NCBI GenBank assembly: GCA_026018925.1
Contig: JAKSZU010000003.1
Coordinates: forward strand, 9,821,236 to 9,885,235
Direction of reading: 5' to 3'
Length of the DNA: 64,000 bases
DNA from: Tupaia tana
Lineage: Eukaryota; Chordata; Mammalia; Scandentia; Tupaiidae
The notes below the pieces were generated by a model. The model was not told the origin of the DNA and ran no database searches. It saw only the letters and a list, made by a program, of their open reading frames with translations. Shown here piece by piece: positions 1 through 10,320 of the stretch. The position numbers and the translations under genes were made by a program. The stretch's first letter is position 1, and the number at the start of each line of letters is the position of its first letter.

Positions 1-1202
1 ACATCTCAAAATAAATACAAGATCTAATCCAGTGTTACTTACTTCTAATTGTGCATAACATTCCATCTCAATGTAATATTGAATGTATCTAACTTGTTCC
101 CGAATGAAAGGAAATGAGACATTTATACCTCTTACGCTATATATATATTATCTCTCTGCATTCACAACTTTATTTGAAACATATCTAATTACAGACATTG
201 GCAAATACCTTCCAAAATAGAAACAAAACCTAAAACCACAGAACTATTAGGATATAGTTCTGTACAGTATCTGAAAAGAGCAAGCTATAACCAGGAAATT
301 TTTCAAATTAAATATAGAGAAATTGATTATTACATCAATGACAACTTGGAAACATTTTATAAACTTTCTTTAGTGTATATTCCTCATCAATATTATAAGC
401 AATTTATGCCCAGTGATTTATGTTTTTCTGCACTCACAGGGGGCATTTTTTTTTCATCAATTTATACGTGTATTTACTTAGCAAGAAAGAAAGACAAGCA
501 CTCTTAACAGGGTCTCACACGTTAATCCTCACCCCCTGAGCCTTTCAGTCAGCTAAAGCCTGGGCATTAGTGCCAGAGTGTACTGGTGACCTAGAAACCA
601 AACCCTGATCACCCATTTGGCTTCCAGCATTGCAGAACATTGCACTACTGACATTGGAACACAGGGGAAAAAAAAAAAAAAGACAAACTTAAGTCAGATG
701 TCTGTGTCCTTATAATTTGTAATCATTTACATATGAAAATTATGGGGGTGGTTACATTATTTTTCCTACCTATGAAATGTATAGAAAAAATGAAAACTTT
801 CACTGTGTAAAATCAAATGAATAGGTTCGTCTCTTTCTCCCTTCGTGTGTCAAGAACCGTGGTGTCACTCAGTCAGCAGCTGACAGCCTAGCCATGCTGA
901 ACGATGGCAATAAAGACACAGCCCAGACAACTGCTGTTCTGCTGTCCAGCTGAATTAGATAGGCTACACAGAAAACTGTGTTTATTAACACATGCTAGGA
1001 TAAATAAAATCAGATTCAGTGCCCTCTCACTTACATAATGTTAATAGACACCAAGCAGAATAATCAATTCATGTTAGAAGGAAACTAAATCCTAAATATA
1101 CACTCATGTGTCAAATCTGGCTTCAAAGAGTATAAGAAAGTGAAATAATGTGAGTTCAAATTTATGAGCCATATACATATATCTACACATACATGATTTT
1201 AA
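1..1202. other. Unassigned AT-rich DNA
   Basis: I recognise no gene, SINE or named repeat. There is a 14-16 base A run near 668-682. The stretch at about 480-660 is somewhat richer in GC but matches nothing I know. Confidence 0.5.
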
Positions 1203-1376
1203 AAGATGAGTCTCACCCTGTCAGTTCTCCTGCCTCAGTCTTCTAAGTAACCACAGGCACAGCCACACATCCTTGCAACCAACTTCTAGGACAGGTTGGG
1301 ACTCTAACCGGGGCCTCCCGTTGGCCTCCCTCTGCCAAGCTGCAGCAGCCCATGCCTGCCGTGCAGCTGAGCTGAC
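1203..1376 (-). mobile_element. Diverged 7SL-like SINE (tentative)
   Basis: Read on the minus strand, this has a promoter-like stretch (ggttagagtcc), then 'gtgcctgtggttactta', 'gaagactgaggcaggagaa' and 'agggtgagactc'. These follow the order of the 7SL/Alu left arm (gcctgtagtcccagcta, gaggctgaggcaggag, gcgagactc). A second copy with the same order lies at 7678-7905. The match is by eye and the copy is old. Confidence 0.4.
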
Positions 1377-1517
1377 GAACTCATACTTTTAACTCACTGT
1401 GCTGAAGAACTGAGTTGAGTAGGTTAGGGGTTCAATACTATTTTCTAACACTTGTTTGTCTAGTCCATATCCAAACCTACTAAAATCTCTAGTTTTATGA
1501 GAGTCGTACCCAGACAC

Positions 1518-1745
1518 ATGGCTTACCAGCAGCACAACAGCAAAACTCGGTGCTGTAGGTGGCTGACCCACTGGATGTTTCTGGGTTCATGTCTCCAGAC
1601 CTCCCTGAGTAGGCCAGGTACTCTCATGCCCATGATTTGGGGCTGCCTGAGGCTAGGAGTGGACTGTGGCAGGAGACCCTGTTGAGGGTGTGCTATCTCT
1701 TTCTCTCTCTTTCTCTCTGTAGCTCATGAAATATACTTAAAAGAA
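1518..1745 (+). mobile_element. Type C tRNA-derived SINE
   Basis: Type C landmarks are present in order: a box-B-like 'gggttcatgtctcc', 'agacctccctgagtaggcc', 'atgcccatgatt', 'gaccctgttgagggtgtgct', a (tctctt)n tract and an A-rich end. The head is diverged, so the 5' edge is approximate. Confidence 0.75.
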
Positions 1746-2065
1746 AACTTTCACTTCTATAATTTAACTTTTATATTAATATAATAGCCTATGAAATTTG
1801 ATGGTATAATGGAATTCCCTTTTCATTATGTAACTGTGATGTAATTTTTAAAAGTTTTTTTATTACTCTGGACCTATATAAATGACTTACAGTACAATAG
1901 CTTTGATGTGTTCAAAATAGATGCATACTGAGAGGAAAAAAATTGTTAAAGTAACCAAAAAACACATTAGATGCCTAAGATCAGTAAAATGTATGCAACC
2001 TAGAGGATCAAGATTGTTCTATGACACCACACCTTAAGGGTAAGCAACTGAGGGAGGTATTCAAG

Positions 2066-2245
2066 ACCAGTGCATTTAGAATCGAGCTGCCTGGGTTCAG
2101 GTTCCAGCTCCTCCACACGTTAGACCTGTGACTTTAGGCCGGTTATTTTACCTTTCATGACACAGTTCCTCAACTGTAAAATGAGATATCAGAAGTCCTG
2201 TCTGTCAGGACTGCCTTAAGGTCTAAATTAGCTTATTTTCAAAGC
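2066..2245 (+). mobile_element. MIR
   Basis: It shows the sense-strand MIR order: 'ctgcctgggttcaggttccagctc', then 'acctgtgactttaggc', then 'ttcctcaactgtaaaatgagat', then 'ctgccttaaggtctaaatta'. MIR is an ancient tRNA-derived SINE common to mammals. Confidence 0.8.
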
Positions 2246-2599
2246 AGTAACAACAGTTAAGTAATGGAAATGCATATTATGAAAAACACTATACGTGGAT
2301 TTTAATTTTTTATACCGAAATAAACTCACTTCAACTCCATTTTTCCAAGAAGTATTTGAAGACTCATGTGTGTGCATACACATCTTCACAGACACAAGTG
2401 TTCAAGTACTCCCAAATAAGTTACAAAAAAATGTATACCCCTGTCCCACCATTGCTACCATTGACGTAATTTTGTGATTTACTGATGGAAATGCTTTCTT
2501 CACTCTTCTGTCTTGAAATAAGACCACTTTCTTCTTTTCCTAAAACCTGCAATTTGCATCTAGTATGTATTTTCTAAACAGACTTTATGATTAGAATGA

Positions 2600-2852
2600 A
2601 AAGGCATTATAATAACTTGAATATTATTCCAATATTGAAGACTATCTCTGCTTTTTTCATAGAAACAAAAGTTATAGCATGTGTATAGAGATTTTCAAAA
2701 GATCGTACTACAATTTTTAAGAATTTAATTGGTACATTTCATCTATTTTTCCTGGATAACTATTGATGGTTAAATTGTATGGCATTTCCATTGTTGATGT
2801 GGAAATAAAATCATCCATAATGACAAGGTCATTCTGAGCTGAGAGTTCATGA
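2600..2852 (+). repeat. Direct duplication, copy 1
   Basis: This shares a long diverged match with 3573-3832. The clearest part is 'gttatagcatgtgtatagag' (2671 and 3643), followed by matching 'taattggta', 'tttcatct', 'tggcatttccattgttg' and 'cataatgacaa' blocks in the same order. The offset is 972-977 bp. The sequence itself is unassigned. Confidence 0.85.
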
Positions 2853-3572
2853 TCTCAACATTTTAGTAAACTTCTTAAAGTTTTAATATGCTTTTTTTAA
2901 TATGAAAAACACAATGAAAATAGAGCTAAATATGTAAAATGAAAATCTTATCTTGCTAAAATTTCACAATATTCATAATCATCATTTTACATGCAGCATA
3001 TGAAGAAAAACATTAAATTCAATCTTTTTCATGAACAAAATACCTCAAAGGACAACATAACATGATTTTAAGTGAGCTTACTACTATGTACTTCTTCAAG
3101 GAAAGGTGACATTTGTGATGTGAGCTTGAACTTCTGGGAATTCTGTCTGTATGACAGCGTTAGTGATTACATAGCATGTTTTTGGTTAATATAAAAAAAA
3201 ATCAATTAGGAAGAGCAGATTAGTTTTATACTAGTTATAGAAAATGAAGAAATATAGAGACTTTCGATTTCAGAAAACAGGTGACTGACCATGGAAACAG
3301 AAATACTTAATGATATTTGTGGCAAATTGCTGAGAAATTGGTACTTTCTAGATCATGCGATAAGTATCTATTTACTGGAATAAATTGCTGGTACTGAAAG
3401 AGCTATCCACAAGGAGTATTGGAAAAGAACAAAAAAAGGAAAAAAAAAAACAGCACTTTCAGACACAATGGACAGAAAAAAGGGATTTCTTTCTCTTTAG
3501 ACTTGACACTACTGCTAAATTACTCAAAGATCCTCTGCAAAAAAAAGAGGGAAATATATCGGATTTATATTG
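2853..3572. other. Unassigned AT-rich spacer between duplicated blocks
   Basis: No gene or named repeat is visible. An A-rich/purine tract lies near 3428-3455. The two short open frames here are spurious. Confidence 0.5.
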
Positions 3573-3832
3573 CTTTGAATCTTGTATCAGAACTTAGTAT
3601 AATATTGAGAAATAGCTCGGTTTGTATTTCATAGAAAGAAAAGTTATAGCATGTGTATAGAGATTTTTTTTAGAAGCTCATGCTATAATTTTAAAATGTT
3701 TTTAATTGGTATTTTCATCTGTTTTTACTTAGATAATTATTGATGATGAGATAGCATGGCATTTCCATTGTTGGTATGGTAATAAGATCATTCATAATGA
3801 CAAAGTCATTTTCAGATAAGAGCTTATGTTGT
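3573..3832 (+). repeat. Direct duplication, copy 2
   Basis: Partner of 2600-2852. Similarity starts weakly around 'aatattgagaaatagctc' and is strongest from 3643. It has small indels and many substitutions, so the duplication is old. Both copies may be members of an interspersed repeat I do not recognise. Confidence 0.85.
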
Positions 3833-3974
3833 TTGAATAATTGTATATTTTATTAGCCACTTTTATAAAAGCCAATTCTGATTTTAAATTTTAATGTATT
3901 GCATCTGTTACTAAGCTTATACTCACAGGATATTTAAACATCAGGAAAATGAAATATTAAAATTTATGTGAATA

Positions 3975-4205
3975 GGAACCAGATGGTACAGTGATAAAAT
4001 TAATGTGCTGTGAGGCAATACCACATGGGAAGGTTCCCAGCTCAGGCCCAGAGACCTCCCTGAGCAGGCTGTGGACATGTCTGCCCATGATTCAGAGCTA
4101 ACTGAAGCCTGGGGTGGATCATGGCATCAACACCCTACTGAGGTGCTCACTTTCTCTGTTTCTGTCATTCAAAGAAAAAATACATAAGTAAATAAACATT
4201 AAAAC
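3975..4205 (+). mobile_element. Type C tRNA-derived SINE
   Basis: It contains 'cccacatgggaaggttcc'-like sequence, 'agagacctccctgagcagg', 'ctgcccatgattcagagct', 'ggtggatcatggcatc' and an A-rich tail with aaataaacatt. It is flanked by a short TSD, atgtgaat, at both ends. There is some head divergence. Confidence 0.85.
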
Positions 4206-4359
4206 TCATGTGAATTCTTGGAAAATAATTAAGAAAATACACCTTTTTATCCATCTTCACAACTCTCAGAGGTAGAAAAGTGAAGTATTATCCACAATGG
4301 TAAGTGATAAATCATAACATTTTCTGATTAAGAGATTATTCTTTGAGTGGTTTGTAATG

Positions 4360-4576
4360 CAGTCATGGGTCATGCAATGATGTTTCAGTCAACCACGGAC
4401 CACATATATGACAGAGGTCCCATATGTGGTACAGCCTGTAATCTAAGGAGCCTTGGACCTGTGGGCTATGCCACATAGCGTAGGTGTACAGTAGGCACAA
4501 GCAACGATGTTCACACAATGATGAAATCTAACAATATATTCCTCAGAACGTATCTCTGTTAAGTGACGCTTGAATG
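4360..4576. mobile_element. Non-autonomous DNA transposon with TIRs (Tigger-like, tentative)
   Basis: The left end 'cagtcatgggtcatgcaatga' and the right end 'gttaagtgacgcttgaatg' are imperfect inverted repeats. The interior has 'gtcaaccacggaccacatata' and 'tgacagaggtcccata'. This matches a common eutherian cut-and-paste family I remember with ends like cagtcatgcgncgcataacgac. I am unsure of the exact family name. Length is about 217 bp. Confidence 0.7.
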
Positions 4577-5127
4577 TGTGCTGAATGAATGAATCTCGCT
4601 TGGATAAAACCCCCATGCACCTTTTCTCTGATTTCCTTTCCAGATGGGTAAATCAAACACCACAAGAAGAGCAGCTAGGACACCCTTGATGAAATACTAC
4701 AGTTAAGGTTCTGAAGAAGCACAGTGATTAGAGGAGCCATCCAGTGGAGGGGGTGAGTAATTTTAGTGAAGAACATTTTCCTGAGTACAGTTATAATTTC
4801 TGTTGTAAAGGAAATAATGCTGCATCTATAACATCCCATTAGTCCTTTGGGGTCATGTATTAAGTATTTTCCACAGTGAACTCTAGCAACTTTTCATAGC
4901 CAAACACAGCCATGTGAAGGTTCTCTCCTATCACGAGTGGATATATGACAAGATTTCCTTTTTTTTTTTTTTTAATTGCTTTATTTTTTGCCCCCTACCT
5001 TTTAGCATTCCTAATTCTCAGCACTACATTTGGGTTCAGGTCTTTTATCTAAACAACTAGTATTACTTTTACCTTGTCTCTGCATGGCCTATCACTGTCC
5101 CAGCAGTGAAATGTCAGTTTGAGAGTA
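4577..5127. other. Unassigned DNA with poly-T run
   Basis: No gene is visible. A run of about 16 T lies near 4959-4974. Nothing else could be assigned. Confidence 0.45.
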
Positions 5128-5245
5128 TAGGCTTGAGCACTTGCATAAAAGGCTATAGCGAGACACTGAATCTGACCTTGAACCAGTTGTTCAATCTCTT
5201 TTCTCTCTCCCTTAATTTCTACAACTGATGAGAAAATACAGCACG
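5128..5245 (+). mobile_element. MIR fragment
   Basis: The core resembles sense MIR: 'aatctgaccttgaaccagttgttcaa', then 'tctctcccttaatttctacaactgatgagaaaat'. The 5' part is weak. Confidence 0.5.
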
Positions 5246-5404
5246 AGGCTTTATTTCTTTTACTTGAAGAGAAAAAATAATAAAATTGTTATAAAGTTAC
5301 AAGGTATATAGAAAAAAGCTGTTCTTAAAATGCATTATTATTATCTACAAATAATTGCAGATCACTTGATAAACACAAGCAATTACTATAGAAGGCAAAT
5401 GGCC

Positions 5405-5505
5405 TCTTTAACGTAAAATGAAATCAAAAGATTAAGAGGCCTTGCCTAAAATTAAGTCATGAGGCAAATAATCATTTATCTTTTGACTCTAGTTTACTTC
5501 ATTTG
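5405..5505 (-). mobile_element. Possible MIR fragment
   Basis: The sequence resembles antisense MIR: 'aaaatgaaatcaaaagattaagaggccttgcctaaaattaagtcatgaggcaaataat', spread over 5416-5472, followed by 'ttgactctagt'. It is strongly diverged. Confidence 0.4.
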
Positions 5506-6830
5506 TTTCAAAGAACCAAAAGAAATATGCAGTTATATTTAACTTAGAGGCTGTTTATTACTACAAATGGGTAGCAATGTTTCAAATTATAAACACTTTT
5601 TTTTAATAAAAAGAAAGAACAGATGAATTTCAGTCTGGCACATTTCAATCTATTTTCTTTTGTTAGAATTATTACATTCTAAGGCAATTCTAAGTCACAA
5701 GAAACTGTAGCTGTAATAGGAAATTAAATATAGCAATTAACCTAAGGCTACTCATAATTGATAGCGTAAAGCAGTATTCATGAATTATAGCGTTCCTAAT
5801 TTAAGAACAAATGTAGAAACAAAATGTAAATAAACACAAGGCAAAAATACCCAACACATTAAAACCTAACAGTAAAATGAAGTTATGTTGCAAGAACACA
5901 TGTTACTGGTTATTCTGCGATAGTAACAATTTAAACCCCCTCCTCAATTGCCCCTCATTGGTAATTACATAAATCTAGCATTCAAAACCACCTTCTCATG
6001 TATATCTTTTGCAGTAAATCTAGGTCAGAAAATTCAAGAAGTTGCCCAAGGACACTGAGGTTAAAAGTGATTGTATCAAAGCTTCTTTTGATTTCATGCA
6101 CATTTTAAGATGGCAAACAAAGTGATTTTAAAGTGCCAGCAATTTATTTTTGTTCACATCCTTTTCCAGATAAACTGTGTCATGAATGATACTCTCCTCT
6201 CTTACTGATGATCTTTACAGGAACTTAAAACAGATCATATCAACCAGCTTTCAATCAAGGTACTGGGGCAGCTCTCTCTATATCATATGTATTGGCTGTC
6301 TTTCCTTTTTCCTCCCCAGAGGGTACATGCCATCAAAAGGGCGGACACTTCATGTTATCTGTGTGCTATACTCTCCTCCTTATAAAATCAACTTTTTAAA
6401 TAAACAATGTTGATTTGGCACAGGAAGCAATCACTGGATTCAATGATTTGGTCATCCCACTCCACTAAAGTTCAATTCATGAATAATATGTGCTGTTTTA
6501 ATTATTTGCTGCATATAAAGAAATTGACTGGTTGTTTTTAAGTTAAACTAAGCTATGCAAAGCCAAACTTCAGTACTTAAGCTCAGGTTTGAAAAAAGAC
6601 ATTTGCTTCACTTCCATTTGCATATGCATAATTTTTTAGGGGAAAAAGTTTATTCTTAAAATTCAAAATCATTTATTGCAGTACCCAAATTGCCTTATGT
6701 TTCTGTTTGTTATCAATATAACAATATTTTTTCTAAATTAAAAAGTTTCAAATCATAATTAATTGACTTAGAAATATGAGGACAATGTAAATCACTAGCA
6801 TTTTTTTGTCTGTTTATACTAATTGGTGTG

Positions 6831-6832
<2 letters not shown>
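5506..6832. other. Unassigned AT-rich DNA with POU-like site
   Basis: No gene or clear repeat is visible. The segment at 6001-6080 has a faint antisense-MIR look. A palindromic octamer-type motif, atttgcatatgcataat, sits at 6616-6632. Confidence 0.45.
6616..6632. promoter_or_regulatory. POU/octamer-type palindromic motif
   Basis: The motif atttgcatatgcataat contains an octamer (atttgcat) overlapping its near-mirror (atgcataat) around a tgcatatgca palindrome. This resembles the POU homodimer 'MORE' element. Only the motif is seen; function is inferred. Confidence 0.3.
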
Positions 6833-6864
<32 letters not shown>

Positions 6865-7130
6865 GTTTTTTTGCCTTAGGGCTTGTGTGTTAGCCAGAGA
6901 GAGAGAAAAACAGACAGACGACACAGTGAGAGGGAAAGTGAGAAATCACCACTGGGAGGTGGGGGTGGGGGGGATGGCCACACTGCAATCCCTTCTCCAT
7001 TCTCCTCTTAGGATCTTGAATCTTGGGCACGTGCCTGGTGTGATTTTCAAGCCACTGGGTCCAGGACTCAAACAGCAGCCAGCCATGTGGGAGTCCATTG
7101 ACACAACAACTCTATCATCTCCTGGTTCTG
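6833..7130 (-). mobile_element. Type L tRNA-derived SINE
   Basis: An antisense copy: poly-T of about 28 (the A tail), 'gccttagggcttgtgtgttagccag', a (gaga) tract, 'gtgagaaatcacc', 'ctgcaatcccttctcc', 'aggatcttg', then the tRNA-like head ending 'ctcctggttctg'. G-rich expansion at 6957-6975 alters the hairpin region. Confidence 0.85.
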
Positions 7131-7160
7131 GTGTTTTCTTAAAACAAAAACTTAAATACA

Positions 7161-7395
7161 GGCCAGCTCCATAGCTCAGAGGTTGGGTTCCATGTACAAG
7201 GAACTGGATCTCACGTGGCTCACCATGGTTCAGTCTCAGCCCAGTGGCATGGGGGACATGACAGGTATGTGTGCATATGTGCCCAGGGTCCTTATAAGAT
7301 GAAGAAATAAAAGAATAGGGCTTGCGTCATGATCACACTCCACTGGGAGATGCTTTTTCACCCACATCTCATAATAAAATTAATAAATAAATACA
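7161..7395 (+). mobile_element. Old type L-like SINE
   Basis: Starts 'ggccagctccatagctcagaggtt' (head with a box-A-like region). It has 'atggttcagtctcagcc' in the box B position, 'gtgtgcatatgtgcccagggtcc', 'catgatcacactccactgggagatgc' and an A/T-rich aataaat tail. It is considerably diverged from the younger copies. Confidence 0.65.
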
Positions 7396-7677
7396 CACTT
7401 ATGCCACCGTGATTTTACAGAACATGACACTGTCTAGAAATAGGCAATAGATTCACCTGTCAAAATACCAAGATATCTTGAATTTCTGAATTGCACATTA
7501 AGAAGTTTCTATTGCTATTGGTAGCGTAGAGATATACAATAGCTAACTCCAGCTAGATTCAGCATTAATCTATAGTACATGATGGATGGCTGGAGAAATG
7601 GAGGGATGGACAGAATGTACCATTGCTATACTAACTGCGAATTGCTACCCTGATTGTATTAACTAATAAACAGTTAA
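7396..7677. other. Unassigned DNA
   Basis: No gene or recognised repeat in about 280 bp. There is a short purine-rich stretch, 'gatggatggctggagaaatgg', at 7580-7600. Confidence 0.4.
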
Positions 7678-7905
7678 GCCATGGTGGTGTGGGTGGTCAG
7701 GCACCACTGTGTGATGCTAGAGCTGTCTGGAAGGTCTGGGTTTGGATCTCAGGCCAACCTAGACCTGCTGGGAATGTTGATTGTGCCTGTAATCCTCTCA
7801 GGGAAGAGAGGCAGGGCAGAGGAGGATTGTGGTGTAGCCAGACTCTGTCAAAAATCTGACTTTTATATTGTTCTTCCTCTCTCCCCTCTCTCTTTCTCAT
7901 TAAAA
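7678..7905 (+). mobile_element. Diverged 7SL-like SINE (tentative)
   Basis: It has 'tctgggtttggatctc' (box-B-like), then 'tgtgcctgtaatcctctcagg', 'agaggcaggg', 'gaggattgtggtg' and 'cagactctgtcaaaaa', in the order of the 7SL/Alu left monomer. A pyrimidine tract follows. The related copy is at 1203-1376 on the other strand. The open frames here are spurious. Confidence 0.45.
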
Positions 7906-7920
7906 AAGAAATCACAATAG

Positions 7921-9583
7921 TAGTAACATAACAGAAAACTAAAAAGGGCCATGTTAATAGTTAAAAATTGATCTCAGTAATATATCTGGTACTAAATTGT
8001 ATATCAACACAGGATGCATTAAAAGCAACAAACATCTAAGGAAGACAAAAGGGACAAAGCAAGAAAATACTGTACAATTAGAGTTATAGAAAACTACTCA
8101 ATTTCTACCTCTCACTCTTCAAAGAAGAGAAAAATATGTTTTATCTATGCACAGGGCAGTAGCAGCTACTCCTTGGCTTTTCTTTTAAAAATGGAATAAT
8201 CAGAAATAATTCAGTTTATAAAAAACACTGATGCAAATGCAATCTCAGCCTAATATGGTATTAGAATAATATCGACATAAATAATAGCTCCTGTGTAGAG
8301 GGGAACAATGATAGGTAATTTCATTTTAATTAAATGTCAGTATGAAAATTCTGTTCATATTTATCATGCTAACTATGCAGACCATGTTTAAAAGGAAACC
8401 AAACAGCTGTTCAAATGTGGTATTTTCATTCACAGATACTGTACCTGCTGGCATTCTGATTAGTGTTTACTCATTTTAGTATTAAAAATATCAAGTTTAA
8501 TCTTTGACACCACATATGGTACTATCTATATTATATAAGATAATCATACAGAAAAACAATTTGCACAGTCATTACACAATGACATATTTGCACTAAAACT
8601 CTGTCACAAGTACCTTTCAATAGCAGCAGAAAAATTTCTTAGAATTTAGTTCAAATTATTAAATTATGTTTTTTTTCCTAAGCAGAAATCTGATGTAGAA
8701 TCAATGTGAAGGCCCATGAAACAACTTTGAGTTGGAATTGCTGAAGTCAGGACCACTGGCCTCTCAGATGCCTGAAAATTGGAACCGTGCGCTTCCTGAG
8801 CTCCAAGGGGAGACACTTCTGTTTGATTTCAGTTCACACTTGCTCCCTGAGCCAGGAGCCTTCTTCAGGATAACCCACAGACATAGATGGCAGGCCTGAG
8901 AGCACTGTTAGAAAAAAATCCCATTCTTCCAGCCCAGTAAAAGCCCCCATAATGGCTCTCTCCAAAGTTAAACCCAGAAATGTCCATCTGATTCCAATGG
9001 ACACTGGAAAGATGTTAAAATGATCTTACCCAAGATCATTGCCAAAAATAGAAAAGGTGTTTCTTCCCACTATCTAGTTCTCTATACTGTGCTCAATATT
9101 TAAGACTAAGCCAAATGCTATAGGTGTCAAAAATAGCCTTGTGTTTGCTCTTCAATGGGTAACAAGTTCTGGTTATGCAAGTTGTAGAGATCCGTTGTAC
9201 TATGCAGTAACTAGACTTCCTGTTACTCTATTATGTACTTAAAGCTTTGAGAGTAGTTAAGTGTTCTTCTTACAGTAAAAATAAACAAGAAGTAAAAAAG
9301 ATAGACTGATGCTCTGTATTTAATTTAAAATGTTTTTTTAATTGACTGAGGTATATGATTTGAAACTGGAAAATTGCCTATAAATGTTTGAGATGGCTGA
9401 GAGGTACATGAGGGTTTATTTAATTAAATTTTTGTTTATGTTTGAAAATAAAGAGAGCTTAAAATTAATTCTAACTTTTATCTCCTATAGTTTCCTTTCC
9501 TTACTTTTCATCCTTCTTAATATTTTTTTAAAATTCCTTGTGCAGGCATACTCATGTCTCCCACAATGCATGAATGTGCATGT
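7921..9583. other. Unassigned, mostly AT-rich DNA
   Basis: No gene or SINE is visible over 1.6 kb. The segment 8690-9060 is richer in GC and looks like unique sequence, but I see no exon structure. The open frame at 9384-9629 has no recognisable content. Confidence 0.45.
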
Positions 9584-9617
9584 TCATGCACACACATACA
9601 CACACACACGAACATAC
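9584..9617. repeat. Imperfect (CA)n microsatellite
   Basis: Short interrupted run of ca/tac units. Confidence 0.85.
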
Positions 9618-10030
9618 ATACAGAGGTAGATATAGCTATCTACTTATGAATCACCAGTTTCATTATTTTAGTGCCTGTTAACTTAGATTTAATTACACAC
9701 TTATCTATCTCTACTTTTAGAAGATGAAATTCTTGAGGGCAGACCCAGCTAAACAATAGTGTCTTCTCTGGCTTGGAAAATTGATGATTATTGTTATATA
9801 ATAAATTCATTACAAAAATCATATCTGTATTAGAAGAACTTTTTTACCTGTTCAATTATGAAATATGTCTCTAAGGTGGATTTGTAGTTACAGGACAGAC
9901 TACACAAGAAAAGATATAACAATAGTAATAAATGATGAAATGATGAAGAGTATTATAATCATGGAATTTAGGCCAGGAACTATATGGTTTGGCCTCATTT
10001 TGTTCTCAGCTCATCAGTCAGATACAAGAG
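9618..10030. other. Unassigned AT-rich DNA
   Basis: No gene or repeat recognised. Confidence 0.4.
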
Positions 10031-10320
10031 GTAGTATGTCATACCATTTAAGAGTTATGCTTCTAATGTCAAATTGCTTTTTCCAGTCCCAACTCTAACA
10101 CTTCTTAGCCATTGCAATATCATGCAAATTATTTAGCTTCTTTGCACCTCATTTTTCCATTATATACATTTTGGAGAATAATCTACTTCATAAACTCCTT
10201 GTGAGGATTAAATGCCTTAATATACAAGACAATATTCTGTCTGGAATGTAGATACTATATGTGTCAGCTACTAATATTTCTGCCATATAGTAGTCACTCA
10301 TGAGTTTTGAATAAGTGAAT
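10031..10320 (+). mobile_element. MIR, nearly full length
   Basis: It contains 'ggtagtatgtcataccatttaagagttatgc', then 'catgcaaattatttagcttctttgcacctcatttttcc', then 'cttgtgaggattaaatgccttaatata' and 'gtctggaatgtagatactatatg', in MIR order. The last 40 bases read like the 'tgaataagtgaat' end shared by MIR and L2. Confidence 0.75.

Noticed and set aside
7659-7920. Coding frames on both strands around 7.7-7.9 kb
   Set aside because: Overlapping frames on opposite strands follow a SINE-like element. There is no domain or codon signal.
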